Shown here piece after piece: positions 1-8,340 of a stretch of DNA of 64,000 bases (position 1 is its first letter; every line of letters starts with the position of its first letter). Source of the stretch: Pedobacter steynii. GTDB lineage: Bacteria; Bacteroidota; Bacteroidia; Sphingobacteriales; Sphingobacteriaceae. The notes beneath the pieces are model-generated. The model was not told the DNA's origin and did not search any database. It was given only the letters and a program-made list of their open reading frames with translations. The stretch is from NCBI RefSeq assembly GCF_900103665.1, contig NZ_FNGY01000009.1, forward strand, positions 276,810-340,809, written 5' to 3'. The position numbers and the translations under genes are program-made.

Positions 1-70
1 TTACAGTTTTATAACTATTCAACTTTACGGTAGCCCCGGCTCAAATCAATAAACCACACAATAAATAAAT

Positions 71-337
71 ATGCAAGAACCTTTTGACATTCAGATAGGA
101 GACATTAATTACGCTGTTTTTCCGGAAGGAAACGACGTTTACGTAATTTTTAAAGAAGGTAAAGAATATACCCACATTCAAAAAGACACAGACCTTCAAT
201 GGCTGAAACTAGATCCTGAAACCGCCCTTCCTTTGTTTGAAGTGGATGAAGAGATCAACAACATTGGCCGCGAAATCTTAGCATTCCAACCTGAAGAAGA
301 AGACGAAGCGGAAAGCGAAGAAGAGGAAGAAGAATAG
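71..337 (+). CDS. Small acidic conserved protein, function unknown
   Basis: An 88-residue protein I cannot assign to a named family. The first 60 residues are a mixed-charge, probably beta-rich small domain. The last 17 or so are almost all Glu/Asp/Ala/Ser, an acidic disordered tail of the kind seen on several small Bacteroidota proteins. No signal peptide or membrane segment is visible, so it is probably cytosolic. It converges on the yifB/comM gene, with 3 nt between the stop codons. The start is the only ATG near the beginning of the frame and has the A-rich upstream sequence usual in this window. Confidence 0.7.
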   Translation: MQEPFDIQIGDINYAVFPEGNDVYVIFKEGKEYTHIQKDTDLQWLKLDPETALPLFEVDEEINNIGREILAFQPEEEDEAESEEEEEE

Positions 338-340
338 ACC

Positions 341-1879
341 TCAGGATGCCCAGCTATCGCGGTCCAGGCTGCGGTAGTGAATGGCTTCTGCCAAGTGTTC
401 CGGTTCAATGTCTTCGCATGCTGCCAGGTCAGCAATCGTTCTCGCCACCTTTAAGATCCGGTCGTATGCCCTCGCTGATAAGCCCAGTTTCTCCATGGCT
501 TTTTTGATCAGTTCCTGTCCTTCCACATTGATATTACAAATCTTACGAACCATTTTGGGGCTCATCTGAGCGTTGCAGTATACATCCGTTTTCCCCTGAA
601 AGCGATGGGCCTGAATGGCTCTGGCCGCAATAACCCGCTCCCTGATCAAGGCACTTTTTTCTGTGGCAACAGGAGACGAGAGCTCAGTAAAGTGAACAGG
701 GGTGACTTCTACATGCAGGTCTATCCTGTCCAGCAGCGGACCGGAAACCTTGCTCAGGTATTTCTGGACCATACCTGGCCCGCAGATACATGCTTTTTCA
801 GGATGGTTATAAAAACCACAGGGACAGGGATTCATGGAGGCGATGAGCATGAAACTTGCCGGATAGACCACGCTCATCCTGGCTCTGGAGATCACGATAT
901 TCCGGTCTTCCAGCGGTTGGCGCATGACTTCAAGTACGCTTCTTTTAAATTCAGGAAGTTCATCCAGAAAAAGCACCCCATTGTGGGCCAGGGAGATTTC
1001 TCCCGGTTGGGGGTGGGCACCACCGCCAACCAGTGCCATGTCTGAAATCGTATGGTGCGGACAGCGATAGGGCCGCGCTGTCATGAGCGAATCTATGGCA
1101 TTGAGCTTTCCTGCTACCGAATGTATTTTAGTCGTTTCCAGCGCCTCCTGTAAGCTGAGTGGAGGTAGTATGGTAGGGAGTCTCTTTGCCAGCATTGTTT
1201 TTCCTGCTCCCGGCGGACCAATTAAAATCAGGTTATGTCCGCCTGCTGCGGCAATTTCCAGCGCACGCTTAATGTTCTCCTGCCCTTTCACATCAGAAAA
1301 ATCAAATTCATAGCTATCCTGATGCTGCAGAAAAGTATCGGTTGAATTGACGAATACCCGTTCCGGTTTTTCCTTGCCATTAAAGAAAGCAACCACTTCA
1401 CCGAGGTTAGACATCCCGTATACCAGGAGTTCGGCCACGATGGCCGCTTCCCTGGAATTGTCTTTGGGCAGGATAAAGCCTTTAAATCCTGCGGCTTTTG
1501 CCTGGATTGCTATGGGCAGGGCCCCTTTGATGGGTTGTAATCCTCCGTCTAAGGAGAGTTCACCCATAATGAAATAATCGGCAGTTTCAGTGCTTTCGAT
1601 CTGACCTGATGCGGCAAGAATGGCAATGGCAATCGGAAGATCATAAGCTGATCCTTCTTTCCTGATGTCTGCCGGAGCAAGGTTAATCACAATCTTTTGT
1701 CTGGGCATTTTTAGTCCGGCAGACTGGATCGCACTTTCTATTCTGCGGAGGCTTTCTTTAATCGCATTGTCCGGAAGGCCAACGATATGGTATTTATTTC
1801 CTCCGCCAATACTGACTTCAATTGTGATCGTTAGGGCATCAACGCCAAAAACAGCGCTTCCATAAGTTTTTACCAGCAT
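341..1879 (-). CDS. comM: YifB/ComM family Mg-chelatase-like AAA+ ATPase
   Basis: A 512-residue protein, the usual length for the family. The N-terminal ChlI-like domain (about residues 20-140) is followed by an AAA+ module with Walker A GPPGAGKT at 221-228 and Walker B GVLFLDELPEF, then a C-terminal Mg-chelatase domain. The Cys-rich insertion with NPCPCGF is typical of YifB/ComM. The family is known for a helicase role in branch migration during integration of transformed DNA in Vibrio and relatives; the role in Bacteroidota is inferred. It lies downstream of ffh, separated by a terminator, so it is probably transcribed separately. Confidence 0.93.
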   Translation of the reverse strand: MLVKTYGSAVFGVDALTITIEVSIGGGNKYHIVGLPDNAIKESLRRIESAIQSAGLKMPRQKIVINLAPADIRKEGSAYDLPIAIAILAASGQIESTETADYFIMGELSLDGGLQPIKGALPIAIQAKAAGFKGFILPKDNSREAAIVAELLVYGMSNLGEVVAFFNGKEKPERVFVNSTDTFLQHQDSYEFDFSDVKGQENIKRALEIAAAGGHNLILIGPPGAGKTMLAKRLPTILPPLSLQEALETTKIHSVAGKLNAIDSLMTARPYRCPHHTISDMALVGGGAHPQPGEISLAHNGVLFLDELPEFKRSVLEVMRQPLEDRNIVISRARMSVVYPASFMLIASMNPCPCGFYNHPEKACICGPGMVQKYLSKVSGPLLDRIDLHVEVTPVHFTELSSPVATEKSALIRERVIAARAIQAHRFQGKTDVYCNAQMSPKMVRKICNINVEGQELIKKAMEKLGLSARAYDRILKVARTIADLAACEDIEPEHLAEAIHYRSLDRDSWAS

Positions 1880-1946
1880 ATACAGATTGGGTTTTGCCTA
1901 ATCTATACGCAAAAACAATATGGAGGTAGTTTTTTGGCAAATAAAA

Positions 1947-1969
1947 AGCCCGGCTTGGAGGGCCGGGCT
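1947..1969 (-). terminator. Intrinsic terminator of ffh
   Basis: An 8-bp perfect GC-rich stem (left arm 1947-1954 AGCCCGGC, right arm 1962-1969) with a 7-nt loop. Read on the minus strand it is followed by TTTTTAT. It sits 24 nt past the ffh stop codon and upstream of comM, so it insulates the two genes. Confidence 0.85.
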
Positions 1970-1992
1970 GATATCGTATCTTAAAAAATAGC

Positions 1993-3333
1993 TTACATTC
2001 TTCCCTGAGGCATTTTAGGCATGTTTTTCATCATTTTTGCTGCTGCTGCGGGATTAGAGAACTGCTTCATTACTTTACGCATGTCTTCAAACTGTTTGAT
2101 CAGTTTAGTAACGTCCTCAATTTTATTTCCTGAACCGTTGGCAATCCTTGCACGTCTGCTTTGCTGAATGCTGTCCGGGTTTTCACGCTCGTACTTGGTC
2201 ATAGACTGAATGATGGCTTCTACATTTTTGAAAGCATCATCTTCTATCTCCACATTTTTCATCATTTTGCTCACGCCGGGAATCATGCCCATCAGGTCTT
2301 TCATGTTACCCATTTTCTTGATCTGCTGAATCTGGCTATAGAAATCGTTGAAATCAAACTTGTTCTTACGGATTTTCTTTTGAAGTTCTGCCGCTTCTTT
2401 CTCATCAAACTGCTGTTGTGCACGTTCAACAAGGGAAACCACATCACCCATACCCAAAATACGTGAAGCCATCCTTTCAGGATAGAACACATCCAGGGCT
2501 TCCATTTTCTCACCGGTACCGATAAATTTGATCGGTTTATTGACCACTGATTTGATCGATAAGGCCGCACCACCACGGGTATCACCATCCAGTTTGGTTA
2601 AAACCACCCCGGTAAAGTCTAACCTGTCGTTGAATGCTTTTGCTGTATTAACCGCATCCTGTCCGGTCATGGCATCAACAACAAACAGGATTTCGTGCGG
2701 TTTAGTATGTTCTTTTACGGCGGCGATCTCGTTCATCATCTCCTCGTCTATCGCTAAACGACCGGCCGTATCTATAATAATTACATTGTTGTGCTGTTTC
2801 TTCCCTTCAGCAATACCCTCCATTGCAATCGCTACCGGATCTTTAGAGCCGATATTTGCATAAACAGGAACCCCGATCTGCTCTCCCAGGATCTGCAACT
2901 GGTCTATCGCTGCCGGGCGGTATACGTCGCCTGCCACCAACAGCGGTTTCTTACCTTTACTTTTCAGATAATTGGCCAGTTTTCCTGTGAAAGTTGTTTT
3001 ACCGGCACCATTCAGTCCGGCAATCAGTATGATGGTTGGGTTTGTTTTCAGGTCTAACTCTGTTACTTCACCACCCATTAAGGCGGTCAGCTCATCGTTC
3101 ATTACTTTGGTCAGCAACTGACCTGGAGAAACAGCCGTAAGTACATTTAAGCCCAGCGCTTTTTCTTTCACGTCATCGGTGAAGCTTTTCGCTGTTTTGT
3201 AATTTACGTCGGCATCCAATAAAGCCTTACGGATTTCTTTCATGGTCTCGGCCACGTTGATCTCTGTAATACTGCCTTGTCCTTTTAAAACTTTAAATGC
3301 ACGGTCTAGTTTATCCTGTAAATTTTCAAACAT
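1993..3333 (-). CDS. ffh: Signal recognition particle GTPase Ffh
   Basis: The 446-residue SRP54 homologue that binds SRP RNA and signal sequences and targets nascent membrane proteins through FtsY. The N-terminal four-helix bundle is at about 1-85. The G domain has its P-loop GLNGAGKTT at 106-114, then DTAGR and TKLDG. The C-terminal M domain (about 300-446) is Met-rich and ends in a Met/Lys/Pro tail. Full length for the family. Transcription probably starts from the TAACTTTG box at 3371-3378 and stops at the hairpin at 1947-1969, making it monocistronic. Confidence 0.97.
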   Translation of the reverse strand: MFENLQDKLDRAFKVLKGQGSITEINVAETMKEIRKALLDADVNYKTAKSFTDDVKEKALGLNVLTAVSPGQLLTKVMNDELTALMGGEVTELDLKTNPTIILIAGLNGAGKTTFTGKLANYLKSKGKKPLLVAGDVYRPAAIDQLQILGEQIGVPVYANIGSKDPVAIAMEGIAEGKKQHNNVIIIDTAGRLAIDEEMMNEIAAVKEHTKPHEILFVVDAMTGQDAVNTAKAFNDRLDFTGVVLTKLDGDTRGGAALSIKSVVNKPIKFIGTGEKMEALDVFYPERMASRILGMGDVVSLVERAQQQFDEKEAAELQKKIRKNKFDFNDFYSQIQQIKKMGNMKDLMGMIPGVSKMMKNVEIEDDAFKNVEAIIQSMTKYERENPDSIQQSRRARIANGSGNKIEDVTKLIKQFEDMRKVMKQFSNPAAAAKMMKNMPKMPQGRM

Positions 3334-3370
3334 TTTCTTTAATGCTTAGTGTTCAATTTTTTGTAAAAGC

Positions 3371-3378
3371 CAAAGTTA
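3371..3378 (-). promoter_or_regulatory. -7 promoter box upstream of ffh
   Basis: Read on the minus strand this is TAACTTTG, an exact match to the Bacteroidota sigma-ABfr -7 consensus TAnnTTTG, 37 nt upstream of the ffh ATG. No convincing -33 TTG was found at the expected spacing. Confidence 0.5.
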
Positions 3379-3417
3379 TTAAATTTGGCCGAATCAGATG
3401 GGAATATTTGTAAAGTA

Positions 3418-4413
3418 TTAGCGTGGGAAGACAAACATCACGCCCAGTGCAAGTGTCTGACTCCCTTGTATACTGGGGTCGGTATCTTTGTCCATAAGCC
3501 CTATGCCACTTAAAGACACATTCATGAGTCTGTTCAGCTTCGACGTAAGTGTAACATCGAGCCGATGGTCTATGTGAATCAGTGGCCTGTCGTAAGGAAT
3601 AAACATCTGATACCTTGCTTTCAAAGTGGTGTTCGTAAAGATTTCTTTTTCAAAGTTACTCACGATCTGGAAAGCGAGTTCATTTCTGAATGTCTTACCA
3701 GAGTCGACCCCAAATTTGGGATTCTTATCTATAAAGATGCTTTTATCTAATACAAAAGTCTGTCTGGCGGTCCCGGTACCAATTCTTGTAGAAAAATACT
3801 TGTTAGGCTTATATTCAAAACCCATTGACTCCGTCAGATAACCCGGGGCCATAAATCTGGAAATAAGATCGGCCTTTTCCACTCCCGCTGTGGTGGTGTA
3901 TTTATAACCTTTATCAAATTGAGACTCAAAGTTTACTGACGCAAAGAAATACCAGTTTTTGGACATCTGTATCGCCGCTTTATTATCCCAGAAGATCCTG
4001 TCCCTGGTTTTTTTCTGCAGTTGATCTTTATTTTTTATTTTCCCATATTCCAGGATTACCTCACTCACATAACTGTAGTTTTCCTTGCTGTATTCTGCTT
4101 TATAATTCACCAAACCGCCTACTGCAAGGGAATTTACCCCACCACCTTTCCAATTATTAGAAAAGGTTGCCTGGTTCACATTGATCCCTATCGCGGTCTT
4201 TGTTTTCCAGTAATTTACTTTCGCATCCACAACGATGGGCGAAAGAGCTACGGGTTTAAAAATTAAAACTCCAGTTCTGGAAGGTAGCGGACTACGCTTT
4301 AGTTTGATCTCCAGACCTTTGGTGTCAATTGGAATGGTGTCTACTTCCTGAGCAGATAAGGTATTTATGGATGCTATAAAAACCAATAAGAAGCTGGCAT
4401 AAAAAATCTTCAT
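3418..4413 (-). CDS. DUF3078 family exported protein, probable outer-membrane beta-barrel
   Basis: About 331 residues with an N-terminal signal peptide ending at a SAQ-type cleavage site. The body alternates short amphipathic strands with aromatic ends and finishes in a C-terminal strand ending FVFPR. The KTKTAIGINVNQATFSNNW region is characteristic of the DUF3078 family found across Bacteroidota. Function is unknown. I chose the ATG at 4413 because it directly begins the hydrophobic signal peptide; an in-frame start 18 nt further upstream exists. It stands alone between ffh and the 4485-5569 gene pair. Confidence 0.85.
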   Translation of the reverse strand: MKIFYASFLLVFIASINTLSAQEVDTIPIDTKGLEIKLKRSPLPSRTGVLIFKPVALSPIVVDAKVNYWKTKTAIGINVNQATFSNNWKGGGVNSLAVGGLVNYKAEYSKENYSYVSEVILEYGKIKNKDQLQKKTRDRIFWDNKAAIQMSKNWYFFASVNFESQFDKGYKYTTTAGVEKADLISRFMAPGYLTESMGFEYKPNKYFSTRIGTGTARQTFVLDKSIFIDKNPKFGVDSGKTFRNELAFQIVSNFEKEIFTNTTLKARYQMFIPYDRPLIHIDHRLDVTLTSKLNRLMNVSLSGIGLMDKDTDPSIQGSQTLALGVMFVFPR

Positions 4414-4484
4414 TCCTACAAAGAAAAACAAAAATGTTGCTTATTAAAAGTTTAATAGCAAACTAATTGCAGAATGACAGGGAA

Positions 4485-4820
4485 TTAGGTGTTTTGGGAG
4501 CGGTATCTGAGCCAGGAAAAGACCTTTCTATGTGATAAATAACTCAGGTTACGCTCGTTGGCATAAGCTTCTCTTTCAAAGCGGATATTAAAATAAGCGA
4601 GGTAATGGTTTTTGAAACGAATCAGGTTAATCAGATAATTCAGTACATACAGCAGATAAAAAGGAAGGATGAGCAGCTCCAGCTGTTGGCGAAGGTGTAT
4701 GCGCTCATGATTAACCAGTGTTTTATTTGTTTTTTGATGTTTGTTCTGTAAAATGATAAAAGGGTAGAGGGCCATGGCATTGGCAGACAACCCGGGATAT
4801 ATCAAAAAGAACGACCTCAA
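4485..4820 (-). CDS. Small membrane-associated protein with HERIH zinc-site-like motif
   Basis: A 111-residue protein. It carries NHERIHLRQQ near residue 40, a hydrophobic stretch at about 48-65 (ELLILPFYLLYVLNYLI) and a downstream FEREAYANE. The layout H-E-x-x-H, membrane segment, then an E within an EA-rich helix resembles gluzincin-type metallopeptidases (M48/M56) reduced to their core. Whether it is an active peptidase is unproven. Its start overlaps the stop of the upstream gene by 4 nt, so the two are almost certainly co-translated. Confidence 0.65.
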   Translation of the reverse strand: MRSFFLIYPGLSANAMALYPFIILQNKHQKTNKTLVNHERIHLRQQLELLILPFYLLYVLNYLINLIRFKNHYLAYFNIRFEREAYANERNLSYLSHRKVFSWLRYRSQNT

Positions 4821-5569
4821 AACTTTTCAATCGTTAATTTAGGCAGGGGTTGCAACCTGAAGGCCGCGGGATTTCGTTTATAACTGGCATAGCTGTTTCT
4901 CACAAAAACAACAAAGGCATAATCAGATGCGGTCAATGCAAACTGATAGGTGGGCCGGTATTGCTGCATAAAATCTTCTGCCTCGAAATCGCCGATGTGT
5001 AACGTTCTTTTCACGTAATCGGGCTTAAACCTGTAGTCGATGATGGCCTCTTTATAATCCCTTTCCAGGATTTTCTGCAAATGTCTGGCATTTTTGCCAT
5101 CTCTGCTCAGCAGGTTGTAAATTGCGTCTATACCCAATCCTACGCCGCCCATTCCAAGGTTGAGCAGGTCTTTTGCTTTTCCTTTATCCAGGGCATACTT
5201 ATATTCTTTCAGGGATTTCTCATGACGTTCTCTTGGGGTATATTTATCGCCGATAATGGCCACTTCCCTCAGGTTGATTCCAAGTGACTTCAATTGAAAA
5301 TACACCGCTTTCTGACCTTTGTAAACGATCGTATCCAGTGCGTAGCCCTGCAACACGGCAAATAAGGTATCTCCAACAGCAGCTTTTATCGCAAATTCTC
5401 CTTTCGGGGTGTTGTAAATCCCCTCATCATTGGTAGAATTGTAGATATACACCTTTGCGAGGCGGAGTTTGGATTCCTTATCTACGACAAACCCCTGCAC
5501 ACCGGAACTCTGTGCTACAATTTTAAGGCTCAAAAAAGAAAACAGTAAGAGTAAACCTAAATACTTCAT
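4817..5569 (-). CDS. Exported CarboxypepD_reg-like domain protein
   Basis: A 250-residue protein. The signal peptide (about 1-19) is followed by a carboxypeptidase regulatory-like beta-sandwich at about 22-100, with the usual VQGFVVDKES...LRLAKVYIYN opening and a GEFAIKAAVGD turn. The rest is helical and of unknown function. In Bacteroidota such domains often sit at the N-terminus of TonB-dependent receptors, but here no plug or barrel follows, so it is a free periplasmic protein. It overlaps the HERIH protein gene by 4 nt (operon). Confidence 0.8.
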   Translation of the reverse strand: MKYLGLLLLFSFLSLKIVAQSSGVQGFVVDKESKLRLAKVYIYNSTNDEGIYNTPKGEFAIKAAVGDTLFAVLQGYALDTIVYKGQKAVYFQLKSLGINLREVAIIGDKYTPRERHEKSLKEYKYALDKGKAKDLLNLGMGGVGLGIDAIYNLLSRDGKNARHLQKILERDYKEAIIDYRFKPDYVKRTLHIGDFEAEDFMQQYRPTYQFALTASDYAFVVFVRNSYASYKRNPAAFRLQPLPKLTIEKF

Positions 5570-5618
5570 CAGAACACAAAATTACGAGATATCTATATCA
5601 GCAGATTAAATATTAACA

Positions 5619-6518
5619 TTATTTAACTAAGACCAGTTTCTGCCCGATTTTGATGCCCTCTTCGGTAAGGCTATTCAGCGTTTTTATGTCCTCTATGCTG
5701 ATGTTGAACCGTTTGGAAAGGTTATAAAGCGTGTCTCCCTTTTGTACGGTATAGACCTTTTCTGCTAGTGTGGCAGGCATAACCGTTCCAATGACCGCTG
5801 TTTTTACAGGAGCTGAAGTATCTGCTGGTGTAGTGATCACCTGTTTTGAAGGTGGCGTGGCTACAGGAGTGAATTTTTTCTTTTCCTGAGGGATGTTGGC
5901 ATTGATCTCTGTAAAGATTTTGTCCTCTCTCTTTAGTTTTTCTTTTTCTGATTCCGACTGGTCATACTGATACAACTGGTATTTTTCGATCATACTGATC
6001 AGCATGGCCGGATATCTTGGATTAGTCGCATAGCCTGCCTGTTTCAACCCATTTGCCCAGTTCTTATAATCGTTCTTATCCAGTTCGAATAAAAAGCTGT
6101 AACGTTTTCTTTTGAGAAACTCGGAATGGTCTTTATAGGATTCACGGGCATCTTTATATACCCGGAAGCAATCGTTGGTATTGTCGTCATCTTTGTAATA
6201 GGCTTTTCCTTTCCATTCTGACGTACATTTAATCCCGAAATGGTTATTGGCATATTTTGCCAGGCTGCTGTTCCCGCTTCCGGATTCAATAATACCTTGT
6301 GCCAGGGTGATACTCGCAGGAATCCCATAGGTATTCATCTCTTCAATGGCTACTGCTTTAAAGGTTTCAATGTAGTTTAAAGTGGTATAAGAAGGGATAT
6401 TTGGATTTGCTTTGTTGGCAGCTTTCTCTATTTCCTTATTGTTCCGGCTGTATTTTTTTGTCTTACAGGCGAAGAACATTGGGAGGATCAGGGCAAGGAG
6501 GAGGATTCTTTTGTTCAT
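5619..6518 (-). CDS. Lipoprotein GH73 glucosaminidase with C-terminal LysM
   Basis: A 299-residue peptidoglycan hydrolase candidate. A lipobox-like segment ends at Cys18 (LILPMFFAC). A GH73/Flg_GH-type domain at about 55-185 shows the IPASITLAQGIIESGSGNS motif with the putative catalytic Glu, then NNHFGIKC. A single LysM repeat closes the protein (YTVQKGDTLYNLSKRF...). It should cut GlcNAc-MurNAc bonds at the inner face of the outer membrane. Its start overlaps the stop of the paralogous upstream gene as TAATG, so the two are translationally coupled. Confidence 0.9.
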   Translation of the reverse strand: MNKRILLLALILPMFFACKTKKYSRNNKEIEKAANKANPNIPSYTTLNYIETFKAVAIEEMNTYGIPASITLAQGIIESGSGNSSLAKYANNHFGIKCTSEWKGKAYYKDDDNTNDCFRVYKDARESYKDHSEFLKRKRYSFLFELDKNDYKNWANGLKQAGYATNPRYPAMLISMIEKYQLYQYDQSESEKEKLKREDKIFTEINANIPQEKKKFTPVATPPSKQVITTPADTSAPVKTAVIGTVMPATLAEKVYTVQKGDTLYNLSKRFNISIEDIKTLNSLTEEGIKIGQKLVLVK

Positions 6519-7204
6519 TAGAGTCTTATTTTTTGTCCGGGTTTCAGGTTTACATGCTTCAATCCGTTTTTGTTCATAATGGCCTTGGTGGTGGTATGGT
6601 TCCGTTTTGCAATTTTACTTAAATTATCGCCTGCTTTTACGGTATATTTTTTCCCTGAAGCACTGCTTCTGGTTTTTTTTCTCGTTCTGACGGAGACGGC
6701 CACAGCCGGTTCTACGTAATCGTCTGGTCTTTCATCGTACTGATACAGTTCATATTTTTTGACCAGTCCAACAATCTGTGAAGCCCAGGAGCGGCTTCTG
6801 GCATAACCGCCACGTTGTATTCCCCGGGCCCAGCCCCGGTAGTCATACTGGTCATATTTTTCAAATAAAGGACTAAAAGTTGCCCTGCTTTTGAGAAACT
6901 CAATAAAATGGTCGTAAGATTCATCTACGGTAGGATAGTCTCTGTAAGAGGAACGGATTTCCGTATTTGAATTGGGGCCTTTCACCCCAAAATGATTGTT
7001 CATATAACGGGCGATTTTACTCTGACCCGCTGCAGATTCATGAATGGCTACTGCCAGGATAATGCTTGCCGGGATCTGATGTTCCCGCATGAGTTCCTGC
7101 GCATGTGTCAGTCGTTCAGCAATATAATCTTCCGTACTTTGTGCCCGGGCAGCAAGACTTAGAAAAGTGATGCTGAGCCAAACCCACAATAGTTTTTTAA
7201 TCAT
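6518..7204 (-). CDS. Exported GH73 glucosaminidase with LysM
   Basis: A 228-residue paralogue of its downstream neighbour with a cleavable signal peptide ending AARA rather than a lipobox. The GH73 domain shows IPASIILAVAIHESAAGQS and NNHFGVK. A LysM repeat forms the C-terminus (YTVKAGDNLSKIAKRN...). The pair looks like a local duplication that gave one soluble and one lipid-anchored hydrolase. It begins 3 nt after the O-methyltransferase stop, in the same minus-strand operon. Confidence 0.9.
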   Translation of the reverse strand: MIKKLLWVWLSITFLSLAARAQSTEDYIAERLTHAQELMREHQIPASIILAVAIHESAAGQSKIARYMNNHFGVKGPNSNTEIRSSYRDYPTVDESYDHFIEFLKSRATFSPLFEKYDQYDYRGWARGIQRGGYARSRSWASQIVGLVKKYELYQYDERPDDYVEPAVAVSVRTRKKTRSSASGKKYTVKAGDNLSKIAKRNHTTTKAIMNKNGLKHVNLKPGQKIRL

Positions 7205-7207
7205 ATT

Positions 7208-7843
7208 CTATTTTTTTCTGATGATAAACAAGCCGTCCCGGACGGGAAGAATCATTTTTTCTACACGGTTGTCTGCCGCAATTTTATCATTAAATGTAGT
7301 AATATTTTTAGTGTCTTTATCGGGATTGGCATTGAGGACCTTACCGCTCCATAGTACGTTGTCTACGATAATTAGCCCTCCAGACCTCACCCTGTCGAAA
7401 ATAAGGTCGTAATAAGTCCCATTGTTTTTTTTATCCGCATCAATAAAAACCAGGTCAAAAGTTTCCTGAAGTTCATGGACGGTTTTGGTGGCATCACCCA
7501 GGATATACCTGATTTTTGTTGCATCCGGAGAATCCGCAAAATTACGGCGGACCATCTCTTCCAGTTCCTCGTTGATGTCCAGGGTATAAATGATTCCACT
7601 TTCCTTGAGTCCTTCGGCCAGGCAGATCGTTGCATAACCGGTAAAGGTGCCGATTTCCAGGATCCTGTCCGGGCTGATCATTTTGCTGAGCATGCTCAGT
7701 ACCCTGCCCTGATAGTGGCCGGAAAGCATTCTTGGCATCAATACTTTCAGATTGGTTTCCCGGTCTATTTTTTGGAGTAATTCGCTTTCAGGTTCGCAGT
7801 AATTGAGCAGCAACTGCTGCATATCTTCATTAATCAGGCTCAT
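7208..7843 (-). CDS. Class I SAM-dependent O-methyltransferase (methyltransferase family 3)
   Basis: A 211-residue cytosolic protein of the catechol/caffeoyl-CoA O-methyltransferase type. The SAM-binding loop is RILEIGTFTGYATICLAEGL. An acidic motif follows (IYTLDINEE), then the metal-binding region DLVFIDADKKNN and GLIIVDNVLWSGKV. The physiological substrate is not known; homologues are widespread in Bacteroidota next to housekeeping genes. It lies 30 nt after ruvX and 3 nt before a GH73 gene, probably one transcription unit. Confidence 0.92.
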   Translation of the reverse strand: MSLINEDMQQLLLNYCEPESELLQKIDRETNLKVLMPRMLSGHYQGRVLSMLSKMISPDRILEIGTFTGYATICLAEGLKESGIIYTLDINEELEEMVRRNFADSPDATKIRYILGDATKTVHELQETFDLVFIDADKKNNGTYYDLIFDRVRSGGLIIVDNVLWSGKVLNANPDKDTKNITTFNDKIAADNRVEKMILPVRDGLFIIRKK

Positions 7844-7873
7844 AATTGTTTTTTAAGCATCCTTATTGTTGTT

Positions 7874-8290
7874 CTATAAACGGGGCTGTTCCATAAAATA
7901 TTGCAGAATGATGGTTGCTGCAATGGCATCTACCCGGTCTTTGTTCTGACGGTCCTGTTTTTTGAGGCCACTCTGCATGATGGCCTGATGGGCCAGTTTG
8001 GAGGTAAAGCGCTCATCGATCCAAAACTGAGGGATGTCGGGGAAGTTTCTTCTTAAAATTTTCGAAAAACCTTTCACATGTTGTGCGGAATCTGAGGGAG
8101 AGCCATCCATTTGTTTCGGATCTCCGATCACGAAGGCTTCTACCTGTTCGGTTAAAAAGTATTTTTTCAGGTATTCAATGATGTCTTTGGGGTGTATGGT
8201 ATCCAGTCCTGTGGCAATAATTTGCAAAGGGTCTGTAACGGCAATTCCGATCCGCTTGGTTCCATAATCAAAAGCTAGAATTCTAGGCAT
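7874..8290 (-). CDS. ruvX: Putative pre-16S rRNA nuclease / Holliday junction resolvase RuvX (YqgF)
   Basis: 138 residues, the usual length. RNase H-like fold with catalytic acids in FDYGTKRIGIAVTD (Asp8), WIDERFTS (Asp92) and KDRVDAIAATIILQ (Asp121), plus the GDPKQMDGSPS loop. The family matures the 16S rRNA 5' end and/or resolves recombination junctions. I chose the ATG at 8290 because MPRILAFDYG is the family N-terminus. On the minus strand CATATTTG (one mismatch to TAnnTTTG) lies 5 nt before it, so the mRNA may be leaderless. Confidence 0.93.
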   Translation of the reverse strand: MPRILAFDYGTKRIGIAVTDPLQIIATGLDTIHPKDIIEYLKKYFLTEQVEAFVIGDPKQMDGSPSDSAQHVKGFSKILRRNFPDIPQFWIDERFTSKLAHQAIMQSGLKKQDRQNKDRVDAIAATIILQYFMEQPRL

Positions 8291-8340
8291 AAATGCAAAT
8301 ATGCAAATCAATAATCTAAAAAATTGTTATTTTGCACCAA

